Below, one piece after another: positions 1 to 13,514 of a stretch of DNA of 64,000 bases. The stretch spans positions 1 through 64,000 of the forward strand of contig NW_004086873.1 of assembly GCF_000220395.1 (NCBI RefSeq). The letters run 5' to 3'. The position numbers and the translations under genes were made by a program. Below the pieces are notes generated by a model. It saw only the letters and a list, made by a program, of their open reading frames with translations, did not search any database and was not told where the DNA came from. The DNA is from Ichthyophthirius multifiliis (taxonomy: Eukaryota > Ciliophora > Oligohymenophorea > Hymenostomatida). Within the stretch, counting starts at the first letter, position 1. The number at the start of each line of letters is the position of its first letter.

Positions 1-3
1 ATA

Positions 4-37
<34 letters not shown>

Positions 38-1368
38 CATTATTTTTTTTTTTATTTTTATTTTAATATATTATTATTTATTTTCTTTTCTATCTTAACT
101 ATTTTCAAGTTTTTCATAAAAAATTTTCCTCATATACATACTTCTCCTTAATTTAATTTTTTTAATAAAATAATTTATAATATCTTATATTATTATATTA
201 AATACCTGATATTACTTTAATATGACTTTTTCTACCTGAAATAAATTTAATATTAAATTTGAAATTTATTATTTTCCTTTATTATAATTTTTTATCGATT
301 AAGATAAATATTTTTTTTTAATTTTTTTTTTAAATTTAATTAAATTAGAGGTTTTGTGTATTTATGTATTTTATTTTTAATATAATTATTTTCTAAAAAT
401 ATAATTTGCCTAAATTATTTAAAACAATAGTATATTTACTATCATTTTATTTTCATTACCAAATATTTTTTTTTATTTATCTGTTATCCGAGATTTTTCA
501 TTTTCGAAATATCAAAATAAAGGGCATATACGGATTGTTATATGAATCTAATATGATTATTTTGTTTTTTTTTATATTTTTTATAAATTTATCTATTGTT
601 TATATTAACGTATATTTTTTTTGTTAAAATAAAAAAATAATATTTAGATTTTTTTAATCAAATTAAATAATATAAAACATTTAAATTATTAATTTTATTT
701 CTTTTAATTTATATATATTCAATTATTAATAATTAAATTTATTCATTTTTTTTAAAAAAAATAAAAGGTTTTATTTATAAATTAAACCTATATTTTTTTT
801 AAGGATATTAAAAAAATAACAATATCAAATGTCTTTTAATTTACATATAAATATGAAAAAAAAAAGAATATAATAATATTATTCAAATAATTTATAATAT
901 ATTTAAATAACAAGAAATTAATCTTATTAAGTTTTTATTTATATTTTATTTAATTTTAATCTTAAATGTTTTTTTTTTTATTAATTCTTTTATTATTCTT
1001 ATTATAATGTATTTATTTAAATTTAAAAAAATTTAACTGTTAACAAAATAGATGAATATTAAGATTTATATTATTATTTTTTATTTATATAGATTTTAGT
1101 AAATGTTTTTTTTAATTTGGTTATTTCAATTTTTCAATTTTTCAATTTTTCGATTTATTATTTATTTATTTTTGTAAAAAAAAAAATTAAAATGTAAATA
1201 TAAGAATAAGATTTTAAATATATTTAATATATATATTTTTTATAAAAAGTAATTATGTTTTTTATATAAAATATTATAAATAAAAAAATTAAATATATAT
1301 AATAGACATAAAAAAATTATTTTTACAGAAAATATAATATATTTATAAATTCAATTTCTAATAATATA
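1..1368. other. AT-rich stretch without a recognised gene
   Basis: The window opens in an (AT)n run (1-22) and continues in extremely A+T-rich sequence with many homopolymer tracts. A short stop-free stretch near 406-627 is low-complexity Phe/Ile/Tyr sequence with no family signature. It probably holds the 3' flank of the minus-strand DENN gene and nothing else I can support. Confidence 0.6.
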
Positions 1369-4300
1369 TCAATTAGTATATTTTTCTTAAATATACATCT
1401 AAAACAATTAAGTTTATAATAATTTACTAATAAATTCATCTTTATAGTTTATCGAATACTGTATTTTATTTTCTAAGTCTTGAAAATCTACAATTCCATT
1501 ATTTCCGAATAAAATATTAACAGGAATATATTATAAAATATTATTCATAATAAAATCACTACATTTTTATAATATTTACATACATTTTTATTTCTCTTCT
1601 TAGTTAGGATACATTATAGTTTTCTTTTTCTTTCCCAAAGTATAATTAGTAGAAGTATTATTATTATTATAATTATAATTATTATTATTACTTAATGATT
1701 ATAAATTGTTTTATTTAGATTCATTATTATTTAATAAATAAGATTATTTAGTTTTATAGCTTTTTACATAATTTTCATATAAACCATCGTTAAAATTTTC
1801 GTTTATATTATTAGAATGTTAACTAATCGTTAAATTATTTATACATTATTCATTAAAATATATAGATTATTAAATATTTGCATCTTCTATAATAGCTATT
1901 TTTTCCTCATTTAATTAATAAAAATGACTTTATAATTAATCCTAAAGCTATAAAATAATATATATGTATATATTTTATATAATAATATATTTATATATAT
2001 ATATATATATAATATATTTATATATATATATATATATATAATTATATATATATATATTTATAATAACAATACCTGTATAAAAGTTTATGATTTATAAATA
2101 TTTTTAACTAAATGATTATTAAGTATTTCAACTTTTTCATCTAATAATACAAAAAGACAATTTTCATGAACTAAATCTAATTTTTTTTCAAACACAAAAG
2201 ATTTATCTTTATTTAAACCCACTAATACTGGAATTGGAATATCTAACACATGCATGAAATTATTAGGTAAATTTATTATTAATGGATGTGGCCATAAAAA
2301 AGGTTTTAAAAGTGAATGAAATAATAATACTGTGGAAGATAATAAGGCTGAATTATTTGAAACGAATACTATACTTTATTCTAATAGTAGAGATAGAAAT
2401 ATACTTATAAATTATTCTAATTCAAGACTTGATAAAACTATACTACATCCCCATTCGGCTTCTATGTGCTTAGCAAGGTCTTTATTTGGGATTTGGTAAA
2501 TAAATGTTTCTTGATTAAATTTAAATTAGAGAACAGTGTTTAGTTTTGGAAGATATATTTTTTTAAGTTCATCTAATAATTATTTACAATCATTATTTAT
2601 AAACTTTTTATTATTTATAATGTATTTTAATATTTTATTTTATTTTGTTTTTATTTATTATTTTTTACATTATAGAAAAAGTCTTTTTCTAATTTAGATA
2701 ATAATTAAGAATCATAATTTATTTTATCTTAAATTTGTGAAAAATATTCTATTCTTTTCATTTTCATTTAATCTTAATAAATAAAATATATATATATATA
2801 TAATTTTATAAACAAATCAAAAATATTAATATTAAATAATTAAAAATTAGAAAAATACTTAACATCGATGAAATTATATCCAAGAAAAATTTATGAAAAG
2901 GGTAATAAGTAAGAAAACAATAAAGTTTATTAGTAGTTAAAAAGTAATTTTAAAAATTCTAAAAATAAAAAAATTAATATATGTATCTGAATCTTAAGTT
3001 TTTTTATAATATATTTATTATTATTTAAAAAATAATTCATTAAAAAATATTATGTAAAAATTTTTAGTAGATTTTATATATAATATAATTTTTAAATATA
3101 AATAATATAAAAAAATCATATAAACAATTTATATATTAAATATTTATATTTATATATAAATTTATATTTTTCTATATATTTAGATATTTTTATATTCTTC
3201 TATATATTTATATATATATTTTACATTTTCAATAACTTCTTTTACTCTAAAGCATATTCCATATAATAGATTAGCTGGATTACATATTTCTAGTAATTCT
3301 TAATATTCGTTTTATTTTTAATTTTTTTAAAATTTATAAGATTCTTCGCTTTTTATTGCAAAAACAAAACAATTGTTATTTGCTTCTGCAATATTATTTG
3401 TAAAAATAATTTAATTTACTTCTGAAAGAGAGTCCGTTAGACTAAATTATTAAGTATCAACTCCGAAAGGAAAAGCAAATTATTAAAAAACATCTTCTCT
3501 TCCTTTTTCTACTTATGAATATTCTGGATATTTGAAGTAAATTTCTGGTTTTACTGTAAATACTTATTTACTTTTTGTTTCTTTAATTTCATTTATTTAA
3601 TTTTTGTTAGGACCGTATATCATTAAGCATTCGAATATTTAATTTCCGTTAAAATTTCCTTGTTTTTCATCTAAATTACGTTTTATTTTGCCCGGTTCTT
3701 TTTTTTCATAAAAACCATTTTGTATTTTAATTTTTCTTTCAATTGCATTTTCTATGATATTTTTGTTAATTTAATTATTTATTTACTTAAAATTAATCAT
3801 TTTATTATTTATTTAATTATAATTATTTACAGATTAATGTTTTTCATGTATTGATTAACTTTTTTAATTATTTTAATTATTGATTTTGGTACAGTTTTAG
3901 ACCTATTTTTTAGAAATATTGTTAACTATGCGATTTTCAATTTTAGAAAAATACTATTCAGTTTTAATTCTTAATTATTTTCCTCCTGTAAAACTACTTT
4001 TTATATTATTAACTTTAAAATGACTTCCATCTAAATTTTCTAAATTTGCTGCTTCATCTATATCCTCTTCTACATTAGCCATTGTATCTTAAATTTCTTC
4101 CATTATAATTGTTACTTCTTCTTCTTTTTTTTCATTTAAATTATTTTATTAGGTTGTTTCTAATTAGTTTTCATGTAAAAAATTTTGGCTTTTTAATTAT
4201 TATTCTAATTTTTTTTTCGCTTTATTATTTTCTTGCAAATATAAATTTCTTAAAATTTATTTTTTTTGATTATTTAGTTCAGATACTCCTGAATAACCAC

Positions 4301-5219
4301 TGTATTTTCTAAAAGTATTCACTGTTTAATATTTATTATCGCCTATTTATTGTTTTTATTAGTATTATTTTTACACATTATTATCATATGAATATACTCT
4401 TTCATGTTCTTTTTATTGAATGTTTTTCTATGATATATCTTAATATATTTATTAATTGAGAATATTTTCGTTATTTATATTATTTGAATATTCATTTATA
4501 TATCTATAGTCATTTTCTTTATTAAAGTTTTTAAAATTTAAGCTTTTTTAACTTTTTTAATTTGTAGATGCATTCAAAGAACTCGGATTTAATAAAGAAT
4601 ATGAATTTTAGAAGTTTATTAGTCGTTTTTTCGATGAATTTTTATGAAAGACTGTTGTATAATTACTTTCATAATTTTATTTTTAAATAGGCCATTATTT
4701 ATTACTTTTTGTTAAAATTTTTTTTTCTAATTTTTGTTTTTTTTTTAAGGATAAAATAAAATATTATAATATATATTTTTTTTGTTACCTATATTTTCTT
4801 TATTGCTAATTTCTTCAATTTTATTTTCTTATTATATTATTTTTTCTTTTTGCTAATTTCTATATTTTTCAAGTGATTCTTATAGTTATTTTATGATTAT
4901 GGATTGTTTTTGCTCGTTTTATTTGCTTTAATATAATTCACTTTCAAATTTTTTTATTGCTTATTGCTTTTATATAAGTTCTTTTTTTAAATCATGATTT
5001 TCTTTGGCGTATTTTTATTATTTCTATTTCTCTTCTTCAATATTCTTTTGAAATACTATAAATTAAGTATTTTTAAATAAAATAGAATTTTACTTTTTTC
5101 AAAATGACTATTAGTTCGCCTAGATTTTTATTGTGCTTTTCGGATGTCTCTAATAGATTTTTCAGAAATATATTGTCTTTTTCTTTTGTTTGTCCTATAT
5201 AATTATTTAGACTTGTCAT
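1369..5219 (-). CDS. DENN-domain protein (uDENN, cDENN, dDENN) with N-terminal coiled coil
   Basis: Read with TAA/TAG as Gln from an ATG at 5219 to a TGA at 1369. The first ~100 codons are a Glu/Lys/Gln-rich coiled coil. A uDENN-like part follows at about 3,250-3,600, with FAFPFGVD and LLYGICFRV (the usual phenylalanine/LYG pattern). The central cDENN at 2,150-2,520 is clear: an LFHSLLKPFLWPHPLII stretch, then MHVLDIPIPVLVGLNKD, the family's W-x-H and P-x-P-x-L-I/V-G signature. The tail QTQLFQMYI near 1,385-1,430 fits dDENN. DENN proteins usually act as guanine-exchange factors for Rab GTPases in membrane traffic; the Rab partner cannot be told here. At least five GT-AG introns are needed, one running through the (AT)-rich tract at 1,960-2,080; exact junctions are inferred. 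About 1,000-1,100 residues. Confidence 0.8.
1981..2058. repeat. Interrupted (AT)n microsatellite
   Basis: Nearly pure AT alternation with TTTATA interruptions, lying inside an inferred intron of the DENN gene. Confidence 0.8.
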
Positions 5220-6007
5220 AACAAATTAAGCTATTAATTTTTTTTTAATTATTATTTAAATTTAAAATCAATATTTTGTTTAAAAAAAAAAAAATTGATT
5301 TTTATAAATATTTTCTTTTTTTTTCATTTTATATTTGATAAAATTATTAATTTATTTTATAAATAAATGCTTTTTTTATATTATCTTAGCAAACAATTAA
5401 ATATTAATCAGAAATATATATTCCTTTATTTAATATTAAATATAAATTTTAAAATAAATCAAAAATTATACTTAAAATTATAGTGATTTTTTGTTTTATA
5501 ATAATTATATTATATTATATTTATATATGATTTTTTTTAAATACATGTTTTTTGTATATTATTATAATTGTTTTATTTTATATATATTTAAATATTACTA
5601 ACTTAGATTATATAAATTTATTTTATTAAAATTATAAATAGAGTATTAATTATAAAAATAAAAATTCTAATATTAGTATAATTTTTTTAATTAAAATGAT
5701 AAATTTCTATTAAAATGCAAAATAATATTTAGTTATTTTATTTAGTTTATATAATTAAACTAATTATATGTAATATTTTATTATTTAAATTTTAAGCTAA
5801 AATCTATTTCAAATTTGTTTTATACCTATCTTTAAATTTTATATATCTATCATTTAGTATTTCTTAATTATTAGAATTGTTTTAGTTTATATCATTTTAT
5901 AAATTGTAATTTTAATATTATCGTTTTATTTGAATTAACAATATATATTATTGATTTAATAATTAAAAAACACTAAACATAAATACATATAAACAATCAA
6001 ATATAAT
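5220..6007. other. AT-rich divergent intergenic region
   Basis: It separates the starts of two divergent genes (minus-strand DENN, plus-strand gene at 6008) and so should hold both promoters. I see only A/T tracts and no distinctive motif. Confidence 0.5.
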
Positions 6008-7398
6008 ATGAAAGAAGATAGTATTTTAGATAACAATAATCTTAATAAAATAAAGAAAATCAAAAAACTTTAAAACAATTTTGTTTCTAAAGATATATTT
6101 AATTTTTAGTAATTTTTATTATATTTTTGATATTGTATAAAACATAATAAAAATATATACTTAGATATAGTTTCTAATACTTTGAAAAATAATTAAGAAA
6201 TTATAAACCCATATAGAATAGGAAATTTAAAATTTAACAAAGTTACAAAATGTAATCAATGTTTTAAAAACTTGAACAATGGGAAAAATAAAAGAAGGAG
6301 TAAGTTAATTATTTAATATATTTATAAATATTATAATTAATTATAAATTTGATATATATCTATATATTTATATATATAAGGAAATCTAGTCTAAAGTAAA
6401 GAATAATAAATAGCTCGAGATTACCTTTTCTTAGTGAAATTAGTAAAACAATTAATAATAATAAATTTATAAATAATTCTGGTTAATAATGTATATCCTG
6501 TTTAAGGTGCAATTAGTTTAATAATAATAAAATAAACTAGAATTAATAAGTTTAAATTTAATAAAAGTAAATTATTAAAAATCTTTAAAAATATAAAAAC
6601 AATGAAAATAATCCTTTACAATTCTAGAATGCAAAAAAAGAAGAGAAATAAAAATAAAATTAATAGTTGTTATTTTCATATAAATAAAAATAAATAAAAT
6701 TATATTAAAATAAAACAATCAATAAATAGATAATAATTCCTTAAGAATAATTTAATTATAACAATTAATAATTATAAATTTAATAAGAAAAAATAAATGT
6801 TTTTTTAAATCCATAAATCGTTAAAGCTAATAAAGAATAAAAGAAAAAAAAAAAATTTGAGAAATATGAAAAATAGTATTAGATGTTTTCAATTTTTTAG
6901 AATAACTAATTAATGAATTTTTATAATTTGAAAATACTTGAGTAGAAAAGTTATGAAATTAATTAATTTAGAATTTTGCTTTAAAATAATATATATATAA
7001 ATATAGAAAAAGTTTAAATCAAATAGAATTTGGCAAATATTATTTATAAACATCAAAAGGTTTACAAAAATTAAAAAAAAAATATTTTCTTTAATAATTC
7101 AAACAAACAAAAATAATCAAATATTTATAATAGAGTTTTTAAGAATAAGAGAAATTCTAATAATAATTTTAGGAATAATAGGGGTTTAAATAAAAAGGAT
7201 TATTTTAATAATAATAAGTAAAATAAAAAGATGAATTTTAATATAATTAAGAATATTTTTAAGAATAATTTTAAGACGAAAAGTGCATTGCAGAATAATA
7301 AAAAAATTAAATATAAAAAATAAATAAAAAAATAAAAAAGATTAATGTTGAAAGACTAAAATTTTAAAATTGCGATGATTTAAATGAATATGGATTGA
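6008..7398 (+). CDS. Hypothetical Asn/Lys-rich basic protein
   Basis: The gene runs from ATG 6008 to TGA 7396-7398. Two introns make one open frame of 417 codons: 6109-6164 (56 nt, removing an apparent in-frame TGA at 6128) and 6300-6380 (81 nt, GTAAGTT...ATAAG). The frame then stays free of TGA for about 1 kb, far longer than chance would give in one frame. The product is rich in Asn, Lys and Gln, with a helical, charged N-terminal third (EKQLRNYKPIQ, FQKLEQWEKQKKE) and a single CISCLRC cysteine cluster near residue 120. There is no signal peptide or membrane segment and I do not recognise the family. The basic, disordered character would suit a nucleic-acid-binding or cytoskeletal protein, but that is speculation. 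Confidence 0.6.
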
Positions 7399-8823
7399 AA
7401 TATGTATTGAATATTATAAATTTAAATAAAAAAAAAATACAATATGTCTAGCTTATTAAATTAAAAAGATCTATTAGATTAAGTAATAAATAATAAATTA
7501 ATTATAAAACATGGTAAATTAAGAAAAAATAATCTTTTAAATAAATAATGTAATATTGAGAAATATAAATTAAAAAAATAATTTTGATAAAATATTAAAA
7601 ACATTTTTGAAATAAAATAAAATATATATATATATATATATATTTAATTTATTTATTTATTATAAATAAACAATATATTATAATATATTTATAAATTTTT
7701 TATATTAATCAAAATAATTTATATATATTAATTGTATTTTGTTTTTATTTATATATAAAAACATAAAATTTTTATAATACAATAAATATTATATATATAT
7801 CTTAATTTTATAATTTCCTTTTTTAATTATTTTATAAATTAATATATATTATCTATTATATTTGAATATTTTAAATAATGGCGAATTAATTTAAAGATAA
7901 AATATTGTATTAATAATTAATAATCAAAAACTTCTTTCTATTACTTTTTCTTATATTATCGACTTTTTTAATATACAACTTATTAAATATATTCCATTAT
8001 TAATTTCAAACTTAAGTGAATGACTTTTTTTAAAAACATATAAATTATTATAATATGAATGTTTTCTGGAATTTAATTAATATAAATGTTTTTTTGACCT
8101 TTTTATAATTTCTAATAGTAATTACATTGATAGGATAAATTCTTTCAGAAAAAAATTAAAAAACAAATTTAATTATTAAGAGCTTTTTTGTTGTAATTTC
8201 CATTTAAATTTTTACACTTTTTATGACTATATTTCCTTTCTAAAATCATAGTTTATATGGAAAAGAATTCAATGAAAAAGTATTTTAAATAATGAGTGAA
8301 TGTAATGGGATTAGTTATAGTCATCATATTTGTAATTTTTCTGAAAATCTTTTTTTTCTAATTAAGTTTTCGAAATTCCTTATATTATTTTATTGTATAT
8401 TTTTAGGAATTATGTTTTCAATTTATTATGTACAATAAAAATAATAATTATAATTGTAAAGAAACATAACTTAGAAAAGTAAGAAGACAATCGAGTAAGA
8501 AAAGTAAAAATTAATTGAAGAGTTTAATTATAGAAAATTCCAAATGATTTATTCTTAATATTAAAATATTAATAAATCTGCTTATAAAACATATAATAAC
8601 AAGTTATGAATTTCTATATATATAAATAAAATTAATTTTTTTTTTAAATACAATACTTCATATATTTAAAAAAAAAAAGAGTCAAATTTATATTATATAT
8701 ACAAAAAAAATTACTTTAAATAAAATTTTAATGAATTAATTTATATAAAATAAAAACAATATTTTTAGTATATATAATAGGTATTTCTTTTACACTAATA
8801 TTTAAAAAAAAACTAATGTAGTT
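7399..8823. other. Mostly non-coding stretch with unresolved open segments
   Basis: A+T-rich, with an (AT)n run at 7,621-7,644. On the minus strand between about 8,412 and 7,924 there are three overlapping TGA-free pieces with coding-like codons, for example from a possible ATG at 8327 and ending at a TGA at 7924. I could not join them with a convincing GT-AG intron. This may be a small gene of 100-150 codons or chance, and I make no CDS call. Confidence 0.4.
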
Positions 8824-8894
8824 GGTTGTATGGTGTAGTGGTTAGCACCGAGGATTTTGATTCCTCTGACCCGGGTTCGACTCCCGGTACGACC
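8824..8894 (+). tRNA. tRNA-Gln, anticodon UUG
   Basis: The cloverleaf folds cleanly. The acceptor stem GGTTGTA pairs with TACGACC (one G-T pair), and the D arm carries AGTGGTTAG. The anticodon stem GAGGA/TCCTC holds the loop TTTTGAT, giving anticodon TTG (UUG, reads CAA). The T arm is CCGGG-TTCGACT-CCCGG. There is no encoded CCA and no intron, and a run of nine T follows directly as a Pol III terminator. This is the ordinary glutamine tRNA. The reassigned TAA/TAG glutamine codons need separate UUA/CUA tRNAs, which are not in this window. Confidence 0.96.
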
Positions 8895-8903
8895 TTTTTT
8901 TTT
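8895..8903 (+). terminator. Pol III oligo-T terminator of tRNA-Gln
   Basis: Nine consecutive T follow the last base of the tRNA discriminator/acceptor stem, then a run of ten A. Confidence 0.85.
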
Positions 8904-8913
8904 AAAAAAAAAA

Positions 8914-10393
8914 TTAATAAAAAGGTTTATAAAATAGAAAAAAAATATAAATTTAATATATAGTATAATACAATTTTTTAAAAGTTTTATTACAATAAAT
9001 TTTATTTTATTTTTTTAATATTTATGTATTTAAAAATAATATTTTTAATAAAATTTTATATATAAATATATTTAATATTCTTTAATTTTTTTGATATATC
9101 TTCTTATTATTCAATTAATTATATAAATATATATAAACATTTTATTTCATTTATTACTTTTAATTTTACATTAAAATTTTTAAATTAAATTTTTTTATTA
9201 TTTTTAATAAATTATTAACTATTAAATATTTATTAATATAATATATTTTATATACTATCATTTTTAAATATATAATCATTATTATTTTCAAAAATATTAT
9301 TTGTTTTTCTATATATATATATTTTTTAATATTAAGTATTATAAACTAAACTATTGTTTATATATATTTAATATTATAAAAAATATAATTTTTAATTATT
9401 TATACTTTTCACTTTTTTTAAAAATAATTATTAAATAAAATATATTTATATTAAAATCTTTCTCATTTTTTATAATGATTAAATCAAAATAAAGGATAGT
9501 TAATCTATTTTTTAAAAAATATATTATTTAAATAATTTTTAAAACAAAAATAAGTAATAATTCTGTTAAAAAAAAGATTAATTTTATTTAACATTTATTT
9601 ACATAAATAAAATATTATTTTATGATTATATAAAAATTATTAATAATAATTTATAATATAATTAATAATATTAGATAATTAATCTTTAATAATCAAATTT
9701 ATATATTATTATATAGTATTAATTAATTTTTAATTTTAATACTAAATTAAATAATTAAATTTTTTTTATAAAAATTAGATATTATATAAATATAATTATA
9801 TTTTTTAAAATTAAAAAAATAATATTATTATAAATAAATTTAATATAATAATATAAAAAATATATTTAAAATCTAATTATTTTTATATATTTTTTTAAAA
9901 TCAGAATGTATATAATTTCTAAAAAAATAATCTGAAAAAATATTAAATTAAGAAAAAAATAAAAAAATGTTAAATTTTGGATTTAAATAGTAAAAGTGCC
10001 ATATAATTTGAAAATTAGAGATTATATATTATTATAAATTAAAAGATAAATTTATAAAAAATAATGAAAAAAATAAAAAAAAAAAAAAATATTAAACTTA
10101 TTAATAATTATAAAAAAAATATTAGAGAAATATCTAAACTTTAAATATAACAATATAAATTTAAAAAAAAATAATATTAAAATTATAAACAAAAATGTAT
10201 TATGTAAAAAAAAAATAAAAAAAAATTAATAAGTAAAAAATTGAAAAATTAATAATAAAAAATAAAAACATAAAAATATATAATAATTATAAAATAATAT
10301 AAATTAAAAAAAAATAATAATATATATATATATATAAATATATATATTAAAATTTATATTTATTTATAATTTATATTTTTTATATAAATATAA
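8914..10393. other. AT-rich stretch, nothing seen
   Basis: Long A and T tracts and an (AT)n stretch at about 10,320-10,350. G and C are almost absent, and neither strand has a coding-like segment. Confidence 0.6.
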
Positions 10394-10884
10394 ATGAATA
10401 ATAGTAATTTTTCTTACAAAACTGATATCAATAATAGTAATAAAAAATAAAATAAAGTTTTGTTTGATTTAAAAGAATGCGATGAACTTTTTCAAAAAGA
10501 TAAATCTTTAAAGTTTTAATTATTAATTTTTATTTTATTGTTTAAATATTTATTAGATAGCAAAGAGATATTTTATAAATACAAAATTAGATTAAAGAAA
10601 TGAAAGTAAGAGAATTAATTTTCTACAAAAATTTAAGGTTAGATAAATTATCTAAAGAAAAAATTTTTGGAATAGACATCACCGATGAAAATAATAGCCC
10701 TTAAAATAATGATATTAATAATACCTCTAATAATAATAATTATGATAAAGATAATTTAAAAAAAGAAAAAATTAATAGTGTTAATGGAAAAGTAATTGTA
10801 TAAGATCCTTTAAAAGGTAATTTGATAATGACTGTCGAAGAGTATCAAAACGTATATATGAAAAATCCTTAAAATTTTGAATGA
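10394..10884 (+). CDS. Hypothetical small Asn/Lys-rich protein
   Basis: ATG 10394, one 44-nt intron (10513-10556), TGA 10882-10884, giving exactly 148 residues. The N-terminal half is charged and probably helical (FDLKECDELFQKDKSL, then QIKEMKVRELIFYKNLRLDKL). The middle is an Asn/Asp-rich low-complexity linker. The last ~35 residues are more ordered, with VIVQDPLKGNLIMTVEEYQ. No signal peptide, membrane segment or known motif is seen. The frame is supported by the intron restoring phase and by G/C falling in codon positions 1 and 2. Function unknown; both neighbours are separated by more than 1 kb of AT-rich DNA. Confidence 0.65.
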
Positions 10885-12520
10885 AAAAGAAATATATATA
10901 TATTTTTTTAAATAATTAGTATATTCTTTTTTAAAAAAAATGTATTATATTTAACTAAATATAGAATAAATAAATACAAGCAAATAAATAATAATATTAT
11001 TATTTTAGTAATATTATTATTTATATATATTATATTATTTATTGAACAATATTTATTATATCTAAACATTTTTTTAGTTTATTTACTGTTAATTATTAAA
11101 TAAATTTTAATTTAATTATTCGATATTAATTTATTATATATATATTTTTTTTTTACTAATTTAAGTTTTAATTAATAATTTATAATTTATTAATTGTTTT
11201 ATAATGTTTAAGATATATTATTATTAATTTAATTTTTTTTAATATTTTTTTAATCTATTACATATTTCTATATTAAATATTAAAATATCTTAACCATTTT
11301 TTTATTTTTATTCTCAAAAAGATTTGATAAATAAGATATTTAAAGGACATATTATATAAATAATTTAATTTTCATAATCTTTCAATTCATTTTTAATAAT
11401 TTTTTATATATATAATTAATACATGATATTATTATTAAAAAAGTATTTTTTAAAAAAAAATATTTATGTACAATTATAACCTTATATTTAAAATTATACT
11501 ATACTTATTTCATCTTTTTCTTTGGTTTTTTTTTATGAATTTTTCATTTTTTAAATAATACAATCAAAATCATATCTGTACAATTTTGAAGATATCATAT
11601 AAATATATAAATATTATTATTTAAACAAAACAAAAAAATAGATTATCTAATATTTTTATAATTAGTATAATCTATTAAAATTATTAATATTTGTGATATG
11701 GTGTATTAAGTATTTTATGAAAACTATTCTATTTTATTTTAAAATTATAATATTTATTTCATTATTTTTTTATTTGTTTTAGTGATTTGATTAAAAATTT
11801 ATAAACTTTATAATAAATGATGATAAAAGAATTATATTGTTTGATAAATTTATATATAAAAAGTAAGAAAGTGCATATAATTAAATATATATTAGTTTAT
11901 AATTTTTTTAAAAAAAAATTATAAATAATATATAATAATCCATATTTAAATATAATAATAATAAAATAAAAATTTCAGTAAAATTAATAATAATTAGTAA
12001 TATTAATAATAAATATTTAAACTATATAATCATTATTCATAATTAATATTTAGTTGTAATAAAATTTAAAAATCTTAAACATTAAATAATATAAATTATC
12101 ATATTAATAAATTGTTAGTATTTAAACAATAAAAAGAGAATATAAATTATAAATTATTTTTTAATTATATATATTTTATATAATAAAAATTATCCTATTA
12201 TTGCATTATTAAATATTATTATTAAAAATACTATATAAATTAAATATTTTTTTTAATTTAAATATATATTTATTTATTAATTATTATAATTAAATTAATA
12301 AAAATTTATATTATATAAAAATATTTAATATAAATATTATTAGTTATTATTTTATTTTTATATTTTTAAAAATAATTAATTTATCATCTAATACATAAAA
12401 TAATTATTTATAATTATTTATGATATAAATATTTTTATATTAAAAGTATATATTAATAGGTATTATATATTTTTTTTGATATGTTTTTTAAAATTAATTA
12501 AATATCTTATTATTTTAATA

Positions 12521-12591
<71 letters not shown>

Positions 12592-12722
12592 ACTTTATGC
12601 TTTTTTATTTTATTAGTTTGATTAATTTATAAAATAAAAAATTAAATAGCGCCTTAAATTAATTTTGAATTTGTAAAATTTTATATTTTTGATTTTAACT
12701 TATTTAATATTTTTTTATAAAA
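10885..12722. other. Long AT-rich stretch
   Basis: About 1.8 kb of A/T tracts with the (AT)n microsatellite at 12,526-12,587. No coding or RNA signal was seen on either strand. Confidence 0.6.
12526..12587. repeat. (AT)n microsatellite
   Basis: About 30 uninterrupted AT dinucleotides, intergenic. Confidence 0.95.
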
Positions 12723-13472
12723 ATGGAGAATTAAAAATTAAAACCTTTATTAAAATAATCTTAAAATTAATAATCCTAAAATTAGTAGCTTTAAAATTAA
12801 TAGTCTTAAAACAACTTATTTGAAAGTAATTCTAAAAAAAGAATTAGTTGGGGAGGAAAACAAGTAAGATGTTTTAATTAGTAAAATGTTTATAATAATT
12901 ATTATAAATATATATTAAAATAACTATTTTATAAAATAAAAAGAATAGAAAATTAAAATTGGGATATTACGCCTTAGAGTTTAAGTGATAAACATCGAAG
13001 TTTAGAAGAAGATTAATCAAAACTTATATAATTTAATTCGCGTAAAAAATTATTTTAAAAAAATTAATTATTGAATTATTTATTTTTTTAAAAAAAGCAT
13101 TTGAATAAAATAAATAAATATATAATAATAATAAAGAAATGAATAGTGATTTATTTTTTGAAAATAGCTTTTTATTAGAAGACATAATAGATGAAAATAG
13201 TTTATTTGAAAATGTATTTAAGTAAAATTAAAATAATTCAGAATAAAATAAATTAATATAAGTTGATAGGAAATTTAATAGATTTAGCGAATTTTTTAAG
13301 CCTTAATAAATTAGTGAATAAAAAATTGAATAATAAGAACTAATAGTTATAAATTAAGAATAAGATTTAAAAACAATAGATAATTTTTAAAATAATTATA
13401 GCAATCCATTTGAAAATATATAATAAATATTTGAAAATACTTAAAATAAATAATAATAATAATAACAATAAA

Positions 13473-13514
<42 letters not shown>

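Noticed and set aside
1-22. Possible telomere or chromosome end at the window start
   Set aside because: The sequence is simple AT alternation, not a G-rich telomeric repeat such as GGGGTT.
6128-6130. In-frame TGA in the 6,008-7,398 gene, thought to be a recoded stop
   Set aside because: A 56-nt GT-AG intron (6109-6164) removes it and sets the phase needed by the next exon, giving exactly 418 codons including the stop.
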